From Stagonosporopsis chrysanthemi (taxonomy: Eukaryota > Ascomycota > Dothideomycetes > Pleosporales > Didymellaceae): a stretch of DNA of 64,000 bases. The notes under the pieces are model-generated. The model had not been told where the DNA came from. It searched no databases and was given only the letters and a program-made list of their open reading frames with translations. Each line of letters begins with the position of its first letter. Position 1 is the stretch's first letter. The position numbers were made by a program, and so were the translations under genes. The stretch is from NCBI GenBank assembly GCA_022560025.1, contig JAFISE010000022.1, positions 212,118-276,117 on the forward strand, in the 5' to 3' direction. This document shows, piece by piece, positions 1 through 12,610 of the stretch.

Positions 1-620
1 CAGTCTCTGGACTGCAAAGTACAAGCAAGGAGCCACTGCCAACGTAGAAAAAGTTGCACTGCAGACGGCTCCACTTCTTGACACTCCACGTGGGTGTGGT
101 AAGATTAAGCACCCGCGGCCAGTGCTTGGATGATTGGCAGACGCAGGACCAGCGTCATTCATGCAATGGTCGCTTACACGTACACGCGCCTCTAGCATCT
201 TCCTGGGTCATTACCTTTGTCCTACCTACCATTGCAAAATAGCTCGCTTGTTCCAGACTCACCAATCTGCTCCACAGTTCTCTCGTCACGCTAAATGTGG
301 AAACTCTCCACGAATTATAGCCATGATCCTTCTGCAAATTGTTGCGCTTATGGCATCGTGTATATGTGAGTGTCCCGCGTCCATGGGCCTCACGTTGGTA
401 AATCCCGCAACTAACTACATCAGGCTGAAACCGCCCATGAGCCATTTTCTATTGTCTTTGCCACAACAAACAGGCAGATACACATTCCTTGAATTACTCG
501 AGGCATTTACAAAGCGTGACACGACGGGAGACGTAGAGATAAGCCGGCCATGCTCTTATAGTGGGCGACTGCGCGATTTACCACCCGCCCTTGCAGCATC
601 TCCAGCTGTACGGATCTGCC
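1..620. other. Upstream region of the K+ transporter gene, no gene supported
   Basis: I see no convincing coding region here. The open frames on either strand lack recognisable domains and overlap each other. The stretch probably holds the promoter and 5' leader of the potassium transporter that starts at 621, and possibly the end of a gene lying outside the window. Confidence 0.5.
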
Positions 621-3230
621 ATGGACACTGCCATTCAATTTGCAGAGCAGACAGCGCCCATTCCCCAAAATCACGCATCTTCACATAAAGCCATTGGTGG
701 AGTGGTGCGCCTGCGTTCTCGCACGCAGTCAATTGGCCACAGAGGATCGATAGACCTCACCAAACCAGGGGAATACGACGATGCCGAAGACGAGGATGCA
801 GGATTACGAAATGAAGCAGACTATAAGCGCAGCCAGGTAAACACGGCGGTGTAACAGATTGCGAATAGGTCGCCTGCAGGCTGACAAAGTGACTACAGGT
901 CTTCAGCATTGGTCAAACCTTTGTGCTTGCATACCAATCTATTGGTGTCATCTATGGTGATATCGGCACGTCACCTCTATACGTCTTCTCTTCCACGTTC
1001 ACAGAAGCGCCTAGCCGCATCGACCTGCTCGGCGCACTTTCGCTTGTGCTGTGGTCCATTACTTTGATGGTCACAGTCAAGTACATTATCATTGTCTTAC
1101 GCGCGGATAACGATGGCGAGGGCGGTACCTTCAGCACGTATTCGCTTCTTTCAAAATATGTCAGTTTCCGGTATTCTCAAAACACGATCTCATTGCTGAT
1201 GTACTCTAGGCGAACATATCCAACAGAGACCCACGCGAGGAGTCGCTCGTTCGTAGGTCAGCCCACGATCGAACGGGACATCTGAACTGATTGTCTCAGG
1301 TATGCAAAGGCATGACACCAACGAACTAGCTCGATCCACCAAGAACATCCGATCCGGCATTGAGAACTCTCGATTCTTCCGCAATCTTCTCAAAGCCATT
1401 GGAGTGCTGGCAGTCTCCATGGTTATGGCTGACGGTGTCCTGACTCCGGCCCAGTCTGTGCTAGGCGCTGTGCAAGGCTTGAGCGTGGTAAAGTCAGACA
1501 TCGACAAGTCAACTATCGTAGGCGTTACCTGCGCAATACTGATTCTGCTGTTTGTGGTACAGCCTCTGGGCATCTCAAAGCTTACCATGGTCTTCTCACC
1601 TGTTATTATGGTGTGGTTGCTTCTCAACGCTGGATTTGGAGTCTATAACCTCGCCAGGTACAGTCACCACATTCTTTCTGCAACGATCACTAACAGCATA
1701 GGTACGACTACGCGGTACTGAAGGCATTCAACCCGTACTATGCTTTCGAATACCTGATACGAAATGGATATCATGGTTGGAGAAGCTTAGGTGGCATACT
1801 GTTGTCTTTCACAGGAGTAGAGGCTCTCTTTGCTGACATTGGTGCCTTCAGTCGCCGTGCGATCCAACTCAGCTGGCTGGGCTACGGCTTCCCATGCCTC
1901 TTGCTCGCATACGGCGGTCAAGCTGCGTACATCAGCGAACACCCTGACGCATACTCCAACCCCTTCTTCAATGCTGCTCCTCAAGGTTGGCTGATCTTTT
2001 CGCTGATTGTGGCCATTGGTGCCGCTATTGTAGCCTCGCAGGCCATGATAACAGCGACTTTTCAAGTAAGTTTGCCTTACAGTTGCACATCCATAAGTTC
2101 CTGACGTTCGGAAGCTCCTTGCCCAGATCATGAAGCTTTCGTACTTCCCGCAGATCCGTGTTGTTCACACGTCGACAACTTATCATGGACAGCTGTACGT
2201 GCCAGCCGTCAATTGGCTGTTGATGGTAGGAACAGTGCTGGTCGCCGCTATCTACAACAACACCACGTCTTTGGGCAATGCGTACGGCGTGTGCGTCATG
2301 TTCGTCACCTTCTTCGACACATGCATGGTGACTCTGGTGGCAATTCTGGTCTGGCGAATCAAGCCGTACTTCATCTTCTTGCCAGCGCTGACCATTGCCT
2401 CTCTGGATGGAGCTTATCTGTCATCTGCACTTACCAAAGTGCCGGATGGCGCATGGTTCACCATTCTTCTTGCTTCGCTGCTTGCCTCAATTTTCATACT
2501 CTGGCGATTTGGCAAAGAAAACCAGTGGTTCGCGGAGGCCAGCGACCGATTTCCCACTACACATTTCGTCAAGACTCGCCCTGACGGACATTTGCAACTT
2601 ACCGAGCGCTTTGGCAGTGAGCTTGTTGGATCTATGCAAGGATTTGGCATCTTCTTTGATAAAGCTGGTGAGACGACACCTATCGTGTTCAATCAGTTCA
2701 TCCGCAAGCTTGTTGCGGCGCCCTCAGTCATTATATTCTTTCATCTGCGACCTCTGGACCAGCCTTTTGTCGAGCCCGAGAATCGATACAGTGTTTCGCG
2801 CCTGGCAATACCCCACTGCTACCGTCTTGTTGTAAGACACGGTTACATGGACGAGGTCATAACGCCCAACCTTGCCACCCTTATCTATGAGAAGGTCCGC
2901 GATCATATCGTGCAACGCGCTTTGGATCGAGAAGGAGAAAAGGTCCCCGTGGCTTCAGCTAGCGGCATTGAGGGATCTGAGCAAGATGTCGCCTCATCAC
3001 GCAATTCAACAACTTCGTCTCGCCTCGAAGCGCTGGAGCATGCCTACAACCATAAGGTGCTCTACATTATGGGCAAGGAGCAGATGAAGATAATATCCGG
3101 CACAAACATTGTGCGTCGATTCTTTCTTCACATCTTTTTGTTCATTCGCGAAAACACAAGGACGAAGATTGCAAGCTTGGACATCCCCATGGACAAGGTG
3201 ATCGAAGTTGGGTTTGTGAAGGACATCTAG
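621..3230 (+). CDS. HAK1: HAK/KUP-type high-affinity potassium transporter
   Basis: Plasma-membrane K+ uptake protein of the KUP/HAK/KT family. Six exons join in frame to about 785 aa: 621-836, 899-1159, 1210-1252, 1300-1657, 1702-2065, 2115-3230, with introns of 44-62 bp. Visible family signatures are GVIYGDIGTSPLYV in the first membrane segment, ADGVLTPAQSVLGAV, GVEALFADIGAFSRRAIQLSW, HTSTTYHGQLYVPAVNW and NTTSLGNAYGV. These are followed by a hydrophilic C-terminal cytoplasmic domain. Length matches fungal HAK transporters (about 760-820 aa). The ATG at 621 is the first true ATG of the frame; the frame is open further upstream but only from a GTG. The acidic N-terminal tail of about 70 residues before the first helix is usual. 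Splice sites were read by eye; the 43-nt third exon is supported by the motif NISNRDPREE crossing it in frame. Confidence 0.95.
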
Positions 3231-4046
3231 GTGATAGGTCACGTGCATTAAGATTCTATTCATTTGCTACGAAAGCACAACTACCGTCAAAAGCATGAGC
3301 TTGCTTCATGATCCTGGAGCACATACTTCCGGCTTGTAAAGAGCCCACGCGTGAACCCACATAGAGAAACTCCAAACACGACAGCCCCAGTCCCTGGATA
3401 CACCCAAATCGTCCAATCCAGCCGCCAAAACATTGCAAATCATCCGATAGGCAGACTGGCGTCAAGTGAACGAAGAATATATCATATGCTTCAGGCTTTG
3501 CTCTCCACACACAATGCACATATCCATCTTATCCTCGTTTTCAGCGTGAAATTCTCTGAGCCAGACGCACTCATGAGCTATCCAACTGTCAACATTGCAT
3601 CACATACAATAGCCCACCACACCGCTACTGCCAACGCCATCTTGTCCGGCGCTTGAGTCCGCATCCCAGAGAAGCTTAGCCGTGAGGCAAACCAACTTAG
3701 CCATCTGCGGTGAGCATTGGTTGGAATTTCTGTGGTGAAGGATGACAAAAACGCCGATCAATCCGCATTTGAACGCTGGATGAGTATCAGAAATGAATAG
3801 AGGATATACCACCTTGACGGAGACGCGTGTGATTGAAGATATGAACAGATCAAGCTCCGTGTCTTGAGCACACATGATCGCAAACATCGTTCGCGCAAGC
3901 TAGGTGCTATCCTGACCCGCTTTCACTCTCACGCTCACGTTGGATTACTAACACAGGTGGCGAAAACTCTGCTCCAGCAACATCGCAATTCGCCTTGACA
4001 TTGCGCGCCCTGTTCACCACACTGCCAACTTCGTTGAACACCAGTG
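3231..4046. other. Intergenic region, no gene supported
   Basis: About 0.8 kb between two + strand genes. Open frames on both strands (for example 3600-3887 on -) show no domain, low-complexity pattern or splice continuation that I can support. It probably contains the 3' UTR of the K+ transporter and the promoter of the next gene. Confidence 0.5.
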
Positions 4047-4712
4047 ATGGCTCAACGCTCCAAACCCCGCGCAGGAATCAGCAGAACGACGCGTCAACGA
4101 AGGGCCTGGTATGCGCAACTTCCGAACCGTAAGAAAGAAGAACCCGCACAGTCCAGCGAGCAGTGGGTCGGCTCTTCGCTTCTAACCGCCATGGACCGCA
4201 TGGAGGCGCATGTGGAAGAACTGCTCAAAACAGACGCAGTCCCGGTCCAAGAACCAGCGCCTCAAGCTACCATATCTGTCGCAGATACACCAGCCGTTCG
4301 AGCGCTTATCAAGCAGGAAGTCAACCGCCGTCTGGAAGAGAAAATCAACAACATGGTCATCACCGCCCGTCTAGACCGAGTGGAGTCCGCGCAGAAACTT
4401 GATCGCAAAAATATCGACACCCTCCAGACTTGCTACGATGGCGAGCGCCGCACTCTCGATGACCTGGATGCTCTGCATCGTCACGAGCATCTGCTGAACT
4501 TGGCCTTGGTCGAACGCTTGTTCGAAACTCCAACGCTTGAAGGTCTCGGTGATCCAGATGCACTGTTCGAGGAGACAACATTTGGCTTACAAGGTACGGA
4601 CAGTGTTAACTCGATGCTAGTGTCCTGTGTTGAGAAGCTGGTGCTCAAGGTAGAGATATTAGAGAGGAAGGTGGAGGCCATGGAGAGGTTCATGGTGAAG
4701 ACGGAGGAGTAG
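4047..4712 (+). CDS. Hypothetical coiled-coil protein
   Basis: Single-exon frame of 221 aa from the ATG at 4047; the upstream GTG at 4044 is in frame but less likely. I do not recognise a family. The N-terminus is basic (RSKPRAGISRTTRQRR, suggesting nuclear or nucleic-acid contact). The middle is charged and helical (a LIKQEVNRRLEEKINN segment near residue 95), and the C-terminal 40 residues form a likely coiled coil (VEKLVLKVEILERKVEAMER). There is no signal peptide or membrane segment. Codon usage and GC content resemble the neighbours, so I take it as a real gene, probably lineage-restricted. No function can be given. Confidence 0.6.
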   Translation: MAQRSKPRAGISRTTRQRRAWYAQLPNRKKEEPAQSSEQWVGSSLLTAMDRMEAHVEELLKTDAVPVQEPAPQATISVADTPAVRALIKQEVNRRLEEKINNMVITARLDRVESAQKLDRKNIDTLQTCYDGERRTLDDLDALHRHEHLLNLALVERLFETPTLEGLGDPDALFEETTFGLQGTDSVNSMLVSCVEKLVLKVEILERKVEAMERFMVKTEE

Positions 4713-5130
4713 CCGTGCAACTGAGGGCTCTTGGCTAGATCTTTTCGGAATCTACACAATAGCAGGACGGTCGCAAGCATGATCATTGTACCGAATTTTC
4801 TCTACGTAAATCTAATGATAAAGTGGGATGTCCAGCCGCTTTAGAAAGCTACCTGAGTACACATCCAGACGGCCCATTAAGATAGATATTAAACAAAGTA
4901 CCGAGTAAGCACCTACATCGTCAGAGTTTGTCTGTATTTCTCGCGGCCTTAAAATGATCACCATACGCATATGATCCGCGTTTGGCGTGCGGCTACGCAG
5001 CATACGGCCTAGCTTGCTGCTGCCTGGAATATCTCTCCAGGGCTGCTCTTCTCACATAACTCAAGTGTCCTTCCATTTGCCCACTAAATTTGCAGCGCAC
5101 GCTTGTCAAAAACTCAACTGTATTATCGAT
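4713..5130. other. Intergenic region
   Basis: About 0.4 kb between two + strand genes; I see no gene, repeat or RNA in it. Confidence 0.5.
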
Positions 5131-6027
5131 ATGTCCACAGACGCACAGAACCCGCAGTTTGTTCTCTTCGGTGACTCACTCACCGAGTGGGCTTTCGAGG
5201 AGCACAATGCAGGTTTCGGGTGGTTTCTAGAACAAAAATACCGAGACAGAGTCGACATAAAATGTGAAGGTTTGTAGTTCCCACATCTAATACATGCAGC
5301 TGGATTTCTTGACTAACACAAGCGCAGCTCGAGCGGGGTAAGCGGCAATCATAGGAAGGAACACACAGTGATCATTGATTTGAAACTTAGTTTCACTTCC
5401 AGCGACCTCCTCCCAGACTTCGATCGCATCATCACCCAAGCTATAGCTCCCGGCGCCCCTAAGACCCTTCTCTTCACCATCCTCTTAGGTGCAAACGATG
5501 CCTGCTTCTTTGGTGAAGAGGAATATGTCCCTCTGTTGCAGTTCGAGGCAAACATCCGTAAATTCGTTGACACTATACTCGGCCACGATAATTTGCGTGA
5601 CGCCAACATCGTGCTGATAACGCCACCGCCCATCAACATCCTAAGTCCTTTCGCCGAAGACATGGATGAAGAGGAGATGGAAGAGTCGAACGAAGAAGAA
5701 AGGAAGCTGCAGGGATACAGAACGTTCATCAACAAGAAGAGATATGCAGAGCGGATTATGCAGATTGCGAGTGAGTATGAGGGGACAGGCCGCGTGATTG
5801 GGCTGGACTTTTGGGGAGATTTAATAAAGACAAGACTGTCTGAGACTGGAGATGAGTATGACGAGGATGTGTTACCAGGGTGCGGGTTATATGGATCGAA
5901 AGATTTTGGAGAAGGGTACTTCACTGATGGGCTGCATCTGGACAAGAAAGGATATAACGTACTATCTCGTAGCTTGTACAAGGGGATGGTCGCGCACTGG
6001 CCGCAATTGACACCAGGTCTCTTGTAA
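5131..6027 (+). CDS. IAH1: SGNH/GDSL hydrolase, isoamyl acetate-hydrolysing esterase type
   Basis: Cytosolic esterase of the Iah1 group in the SGNH hydrolase superfamily, which cleaves short-chain acetate esters in yeast. The protein begins with block I FVLFGDSLTEWAFEE (catalytic Ser in GDSL-type context). It continues with block III LLGANDACF (Asn) and ends with FTDGLHLDKKGYNVLS, which carries the catalytic Asp and His. Proposed exons are 5131-5269, a 10-nt exon 5328-5337, and 5391-6027, giving 261 aa, close to yeast Iah1 (238 aa). The small middle exon restores a continuous frame into FTSSDLLPDFDRI, the usual sequence after block I. It is the least certain part, because GT and AG sites are common in this stretch. 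An acidic insert near residues 160-175 (EDMDEEEMEESNEEE) is unusual. Confidence 0.85.
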
Positions 6028-6104
6028 AGGGCGCCTTGGTTGACAGGAGTGCCGTTGAACATTGAATGTTATTTGTGGGTATCTTATGAAAATTCGAGCA
6101 GTAC

Positions 6105-7278
6105 TCAGCCTCGATTGAGAGTGTTTCCAGAGCCCTTCGGGTTTTCTTCAACATACTCATCCCATGCGCGTGCCTTCATGGTCTCCGCATCTGCTGCATC
6201 GAAATCGTCCTCGTTAGGCTCAGGACGAATCTCAGACTGTGGGCCTCCACCCTCGATAATGCCGCCACGGCGCTTCTCTTCTTCCAGGTACTCATCGATA
6301 GTCATAGTTGGGAGGCTGTGATCCGGTCGGAAGACATTCTTTTTGAGCGTCTGGCGGGTGTCCAGAAGTGTGAATGGGCGCATTGGCTTGCCATCACTGC
6401 TGAGGATAGGCCCGGAATATCTCAGACCACCAACTTGGCCATCAAGCCGTTCGGAGTAGCCATCCTTATCCCTGCCGTCTTCACGGCCGTCTTGTGGGCG
6501 TGCATGCTGGCCGGTGGGGAGTGGAGGTGGCGCTAGTGAAAGGATGTGCAGTTCTTGAGCAAGAGACTCCAGCGACTGGTATGTTTGGTGGACCATAAAT
6601 GAAATGTTAGTTAAGTTGAGGTCTCGGACAACTTGATCGTCCTGTTCTGCAAGTTTAGGATTTTGCCTCAGATACTGCGAATGCACATTAGCGATGTCCC
6701 AACGCGCTGTTGCAGCACAACGTACTTCAAGCTTCTGCTTCAGCCCTTTCTCTTCCCTAAACCTTGCAATTTTTACATCTCTCCTCGCGGCGGCATCTTT
6801 CGTGCTTACTGTTGAGAAGTTCTGCTTATCTTCTTTGTAGGACTCAAAGAGCTTTGCGTCACTTTTACTCAGCATGTCGTACGAGTCCAAGAGCTTCAGA
6901 AAGAGTTCATATCGCGTCCTTGACTGCAGAATCTGCTCCTTTCGCGCTGAAATCTCTGGAGTAAAGACCTTTTGAATGAGTTCCGCCAGATGATAATTGA
7001 TGGACATGTACCTGACGTAGCTGTAAGTGGCCTGCCAAGAGAATGTCATTCCCGGTCACATACTGAATATCAGACGAAGAGATATCCTCCAGCGTTTCGT
7101 TAGGGCTAAACAGTGAGAAGTCCTCGGCCTTCTTCAGACATTGTACGTATGTGGCGATGGCGTTCTCGAGGTTTTCTTGGTAGGTCGGGCTGTTTGGCTC
7201 GTATGAAGATGCTAGGTCCTCACGAATCCTTTCGGCTTTCGAGAACAGGCCACGTATGCTTTGATCATCGTTTGACAT
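6105..7278 (-). CDS. TAP42: TAP42/alpha4-family PP2A regulator
   Basis: Tap42-like protein, the TOR-pathway partner that binds catalytic subunits of PP2A-type phosphatases. Exon 1 is 7278-7064 and exon 2 is 7020-6105, with a 43-bp intron; the protein has 376 aa, the family length. The N-terminal helical half includes DISSSDIHYVRYMSINYHLA across the junction and ELFLKLLDSYDMLSKSDAKL. A basic stretch RRDVKIARFREEKGLKQKLE matches the conserved Tap42 region of the same character. The C-terminal tail contains PMRPFTLLDTRQTLKKNVF and MTIDEYLEEEKRRGGIIEGG, both hallmarks of the family. It is divergent from the dicer gene and shares a 0.48-kb intergenic region with it. The 3' end lies 77 bp from the convergent esterase gene. 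Confidence 0.93.
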
Positions 7279-7761
7279 GCTGAGAGTATTGGCAGTATTA
7301 GGTGTCGAGGCGACCGATAGGAATAGCAGTCGGATCCACGTGAGTTGGCGTCGCTGACAAAGATTTCCAGCCCCGCGCTTGCCCCGCTACAGCACAACAT
7401 CGCGTCTGTAGACATAACGGTCCTATTGACCTGTGTAAGCACATATAGAATACACATCTCGAACCTAGTGTAGCTACAGTAGACTAAAATGTGTGCGGCC
7501 CAGACAGTGCTCGGGAGCGCGCCTGCTCACCGGCCGACCTTATGATCGTGGGCGCTTGCGCTGTTTGCTCCCTCCAAACAGAGCGCGTCTGTGCAAACAA
7601 CAATCGGCCTACTCTCACCTGTCAACCCAGCCTCATCCTCAATCACACTTGCCTGATGGTCGAGATTCCTTTCCTTGACCACCAGCCCGATCTCTAGATC
7701 TTCACCGTGTATCCATTTGCTAGCCTCAAACTGCGCCTAACGAGACACTTGTCCACTCACA
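7279..7761. promoter_or_regulatory. Shared upstream region of TAP42 (-) and dicer (+)
   Basis: The 0.48-kb interval separates two divergently transcribed genes and must hold both promoters. The last 100 bases before 7762 are pyrimidine-rich (for example ctcacctgtcaacc), as is common before fungal start sites. I see no clear TATA box or supported gene. Confidence 0.5.
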
Positions 7762-10700
7762 ATGGGATGGGCCAACGTGGAAGAAGAGGAAGAGCCCGAT
7801 TTCCATTCATGTGATGACATGTCAATGTCGGATGGCGATACCGATCACGCGCAGTCGCTAGATGCTACCGAGGCGGCCCAGCAACAAGATCGTGAAGCAG
7901 ACGATGGAGATGACTCGGACACTGATAATGACGCCCACACCCTCGGACCCAAGACGACTTCAGAAAAGCGCAGAGCACAGAACAGTGTCATGAGAGCTTT
8001 CGCAGACAATATCAACGCCCATATAACCCAACGAGAGGTCGATGAAGCTGCATCGAAGAGCGCAAATGAGGAACAGCTTTCCATACGCGATATCCTTGCG
8101 AAGCAGGAGACGGCAGTCCGGATCACGAACCCTCGAGACTATCAAGGCGAGCTGTTCCAGAGAGCGAAGAGAGAGAACATCATTGCCGTGCTCGATACTG
8201 GTTCTGGCAAGACCCATATCGCGACACTTCTGCTGAAGCATACTCTCGATGAAGAGCTGGAGAGACGAGCGAAAGGCAGTGCACACAAAACAGCATTCTT
8301 CCTGGTCAGTCATTCCACAAGCAGCATTTTCAATACTAAAATAGTGCAGGTCGACTCGGTGAATCTTGTCTTTCAGCAAGCCAATGTCCTCCGCTGTGGT
8401 CTCGATCAAGGTGTCGAGCCTGTCTGTGGTGCCATGGGTGCTAGCCTCTGGAACAGATCGACTTGGAATACATACTTTGCAAAGAACATGGTCATCGTCT
8501 GCACAGCCGAAGTGCTCTCACAGTGCTTGATGCATTCCTTCATTACCATCGCCCAGATCAACTTACTCATATTTGACGAAGCCCATCATGCAAAGGACAA
8601 CCATCCCTATGCTCGAATCATGAAAGATTACTATTCCCACGAAGTCGATCTGTCGAAGCGACCCCGCCTGTTTGGTATGACAGCATCGCCTGTCGATGTC
8701 AGAGGCCTCAAACCGGGCGTGGTGGTTGAGGCAGCTACTACTTTAGAGAAAATGCTGTGCTCGAAGATCGTCACTGTCAGCGAGGAAGCACTTGCCGCAA
8801 ACAACATCAGTCGCCCGAGTGAGCACGTTGCCCTCTACGACCGGTTGCAAATTGGGTTCGAAACACCGTTCCATAGCCAAGTCAAGACACACTATGGCAA
8901 CGTCCGAGCTTTCAACAAATTTTTTGTCACCTCGAAGCGTATTGGTTCCGAACTTGGCAGGTGGGCCTCAGATATGTATTGGTCTTTCGCTTTCGCCGAT
9001 GAACAGGCCCGTAAGTTGCAACAACGAGAAGAGTTCCAGTACAACAAGCTCAAAGGAGTGCACGTCAATGTCGAGGAGCTTGATGCGAAGATTCAGCGCC
9101 TCAAGGACGCGACAAGCTTTGTGCAGGGGCATGACTTCAAGATACCCCGTCTCAGTAGTGACGACCTGAGCTCCAAAGTCCTTAAGCTCCATGAGTGGCT
9201 CAACATGTATTACGAGCGGAGCGATGAGCCGCGATGCATCGTCTTCGTCGAGCAACGTCAGACCGCTCGCCTCCTCAAGCTCATATTCGATCATATCGGC
9301 GGACCTAACGTTCGCTGTGACGTGTTGGTCGGAGTCAATTCCCGAGCTGGCGAGCACAATGTGTCATTGCGAGCTCAAATCCTAACAATATCGAAATTCC
9401 GACGAGGCGAACTCAACTGCATGTTTGCTACGTCTGTCGCTGAGGAGGGCCTTGACATCCCTCAATGCAATCTTGTCGTTCGATTCGACCTTTACCGCAC
9501 TATGATCGGATACGTCCAATCGAGAGGCCGCGCAAGGCACCGCAACTCCAAGTATCTGCATATGCTTGAGACCGGCAACAACGATCACCGCGAGCAACTT
9601 ATGCAAGTCAGATTGGATGAGACGGTCATGAGGAATTTCTGCAAAGGCATCGCGCGTGACCGGCTACTGGATAGTCTAGGCGATGGGTCAGACGACGCGT
9701 TTTTGTTGGAGGAAAAGCTCTACCCAAGCTTTGTTGATCAGACTTCTGGCGCTGTCCTCACTTATCGATCCAGTCTCATGGTGCTTAGCCATTTCGTGGC
9801 GACTTTGCCCACTCCAAATCACGAAACGCACCTCTTACCTACGTACGTGCTCAGTGCTGAAGTCAGTGACGACCCACTAGACCCACAGCGTACAGGCTTT
9901 AGGTGCGAGGTAATCTTACCTGAATTCTCACCTGTCATATCTATGATAGGCAAAGTTGAGAGCAAGAAGACGATCGCAAAGTGTTCTGCAGCTTTTGCCA
10001 TGTGTTTAGAACTACACAGGAAAGGATTTCTGGATTCTAATTTGCTTCCAACAACCGTTAAGAACCTCCCAGCCATGAGGAATGCACACCTGGCTCTAGG
10101 TGAGAAACAAAAAGGCAATTACCCCATGTTGATTAAGCCAGAGTTTTGGAAATCCGGACGTGGTTTGGTTCCCACAACACTCTATCTCACCACAATCGAT
10201 TTTGACGCCGGCCTTGACCGGCCTCACCAGCCACTTGGTCTACTGACCCGCACTCCGTTTCCTCAATTACCGCCTTTCCCAATCTATCTGACAGATGGTC
10301 GAGCAACCAACGTTGTTTCACATTCAATGGCAACACGCTTCGACATCAATTGCGATCTTCTGGAAAACATCACCGGATTCACCTTGCAAATTTATGAGGA
10401 CATTTTTAACAAGGTCTACCACTACGACGCTGAGAAGATATCGTACTGGGTGGTACCCCTCCTGATGCATATGTGTGCACCACTTACACATGTACTCCAC
10501 CTTCAAGATATCGTGGATATGGCGCAAGTCCGCAGAGTAAATCAGCAACCAAATTGGAAATGGACACCTGAAACGAACAACGATGACATATTGGATAAGT
10601 TCATTGTGGATCCAATGAGCGGTGCTCGGAGATTTTACTCAGAGAGTATCGCTACCAACCTCAGACCACAAGATCCGGTCCCCGCGCACATTCCACGCCA

Positions 10701-12610
10701 AAATCAGAAGTTCATGGACAGCATTCTCGATTACTCGGACGGAAAATGGCTTAGGAGCAGAGATATCAATAAGTGGCACCAAGATCAGCCTGTTCTCAAT
10801 GTCGAGAAGATCCCATTCCGTCGTAATCATCTCGCTCGTCTAGTAGAGGACAGGGAGCGCGAAGCTTTCGATAATGTCAGGACGGTCATTTGCCCAGAGC
10901 CCATGCGTGTATCAAATGTAAGTATGGGAAACTTCTCACCACATCCAATATACTTACCTCTTGTAGATTTCAACTCCTTTCGTTGTCACTTCTTACATCC
11001 TCCCCGCTATCATACATCGATTCGAGAGCTATCTTATAGCTTTGGAGGCATGCAAACACGTTGATCTGAATGTCGGCCCAGCCCTTGCACTCGAGTCTTT
11101 GACAAAGGATTCCGATAACTCCGATGAGCATGGAGAAGAGAAGATCAATTTCAAGAGCGGCATGGGCCCGAACTATGAGAGACTTGAATTTCTTGGAGAC
11201 TGCTTCCTCAAGATGGCCACATCGATCTCAACTTTCGTGTTGCAACCCGATGAGAACGAGTTCGAGTTCCACGTCCGTCGCATGCTTATGCTCTGCAATG
11301 CGAACCTCATGGATACAGCAGTGGGCAAGAAGAAGTTCAAGTTTACTAACGGCGAAGAGCGTAGTCTGCAGCTATTCAACTATATTCGAACCGCAGCATT
11401 CTCGCGGCGAACCTGGTACCCAGAGGGTATGAAGCTGCTTCGTGGCAAAGGTGCTGGCAAGAGCGAAGACGACTGGCTGAAGCTCACGCACAATCTGGGT
11501 GACAAGTCCATCGCCGACGTCTGTGAGGCGCTCATTGGTGCTACATTCATGGAGCGCCATCGTGGTAGCAAATGGTCACCTTCAGACTGGGATGAGACTG
11601 TCAAAGCTGTAAAGCTCTTCGCCAATAGCCCAGATCATCCACAGTCCAAGTGGTCAGACTACTACGCCGCTTATAAGAAGCCACGGTATCAGATCGCCGA
11701 GTCAACAGCAGCCCAGCTTGACCTTGCCGGTAAAATCGCGACCAAGCATCCGTATCAGTTCAGATACCCGCGTCTCCTTCGGTCTGCCTTCATCCACCCC
11801 AGCCAGCCCTTCATGTGGGAGCAAGTTCCTAATTACCAACGGCTCGAATTCCTCGGCGATTCTCTTCTCGACATGGCGTTTATTGAGCACCTATTCTTCG
11901 CCTACCCAGACAAAGATCCACAGTGGCTCACCGAGCACAAAACTCCTATGGTGTCCAACAAGTTTCTGGGCGCTGTCTGCGTCAAACTAGGCTGGCATAC
12001 GCACCTACGCCAAAACAACGCGCTCCTCTCGACCCAAATCCGCGACTACGTCAACGAAGTCACGGAGGCCGAGCTCGAAGCCGCTGGTGCAGTTGATTAC
12101 TGGGTCTCCGTGTCCGAGCCGCCCAAATGCCTCGCCGACGTAATCGAAGCTTTCGTCGCCGCGCTATTTGTGGATTCGGAATTCGACTTCAACGTCGTCC
12201 AGGACTTCTTCATAAGACACCTCAAACCCTTCTTCACGGATATGACGCTGCCCGCGTACGAATCCTTCGCTTCCAATCACCCCACTACCCGCCTCTCCCG
12301 CCTCATTGGTACCACGATGGGTTGCACCGAGTGGCGCCTCGGCGCGCTCGAGACCAAGACTTGTATCCCCGGCAAGAGCAAGACGGTTGCAGCGATGGTG
12401 GTCGTGCATGGTAAAGTTGTGTTTCATGCCTTAGGGCAGAGTGGGAGGTATGCGAGGGTTAGGGCTAGTCAGAAGGCATTGGAGGTTTTGGACGGGATGC
12501 CGCCGTTTGAGTTTCGGCAGAGGTATGGGTGTGATTGTGTGGCTGATGAGCGGATGGAGACGCTTGAGAGTGACAGGGAATTGAGGGAGAAGATGGGGTT
12601 AAATATCTGA
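7762..12610 (+). CDS. dcl1: Dicer-like protein 1 (RNase III with DExH helicase)
   Basis: Cuts long double-stranded RNA into small RNAs for quelling-type silencing. Three exons (7762-8304, 8350-10917, 10967-12610) give 1584 aa. The first intron, 45 bp at 8305-8349, contains no stop in frame, so an ORF scan reads through it; removing it gives the family sequence FFLVDSVNLVFQQA. Visible domains: acidic N-terminus; helicase Walker A LDTGSGKTHIA near residue 145 and DEAH box IFDEAHHAK near 256; helicase C motifs ATSVAEEGLDIPQCNLVVRFD and YVQSRGRARH; dicer dimerisation domain; PAZ-like region; RNase IIIa YERLEFLGDCFLKM near 1107 and RNase IIIb YQRLEFLGDSLLDM near 1327; and a C-terminal dsRNA-binding region ending with a Cys-containing motif (RYGCDC). 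The last feature and the length favour DCL1 over DCL2. Confidence 0.95.

Noticed and set aside
3600..3887. 95-codon - strand frame
   Set aside because: No recognisable domain, no neighbour or splice support; likely chance.
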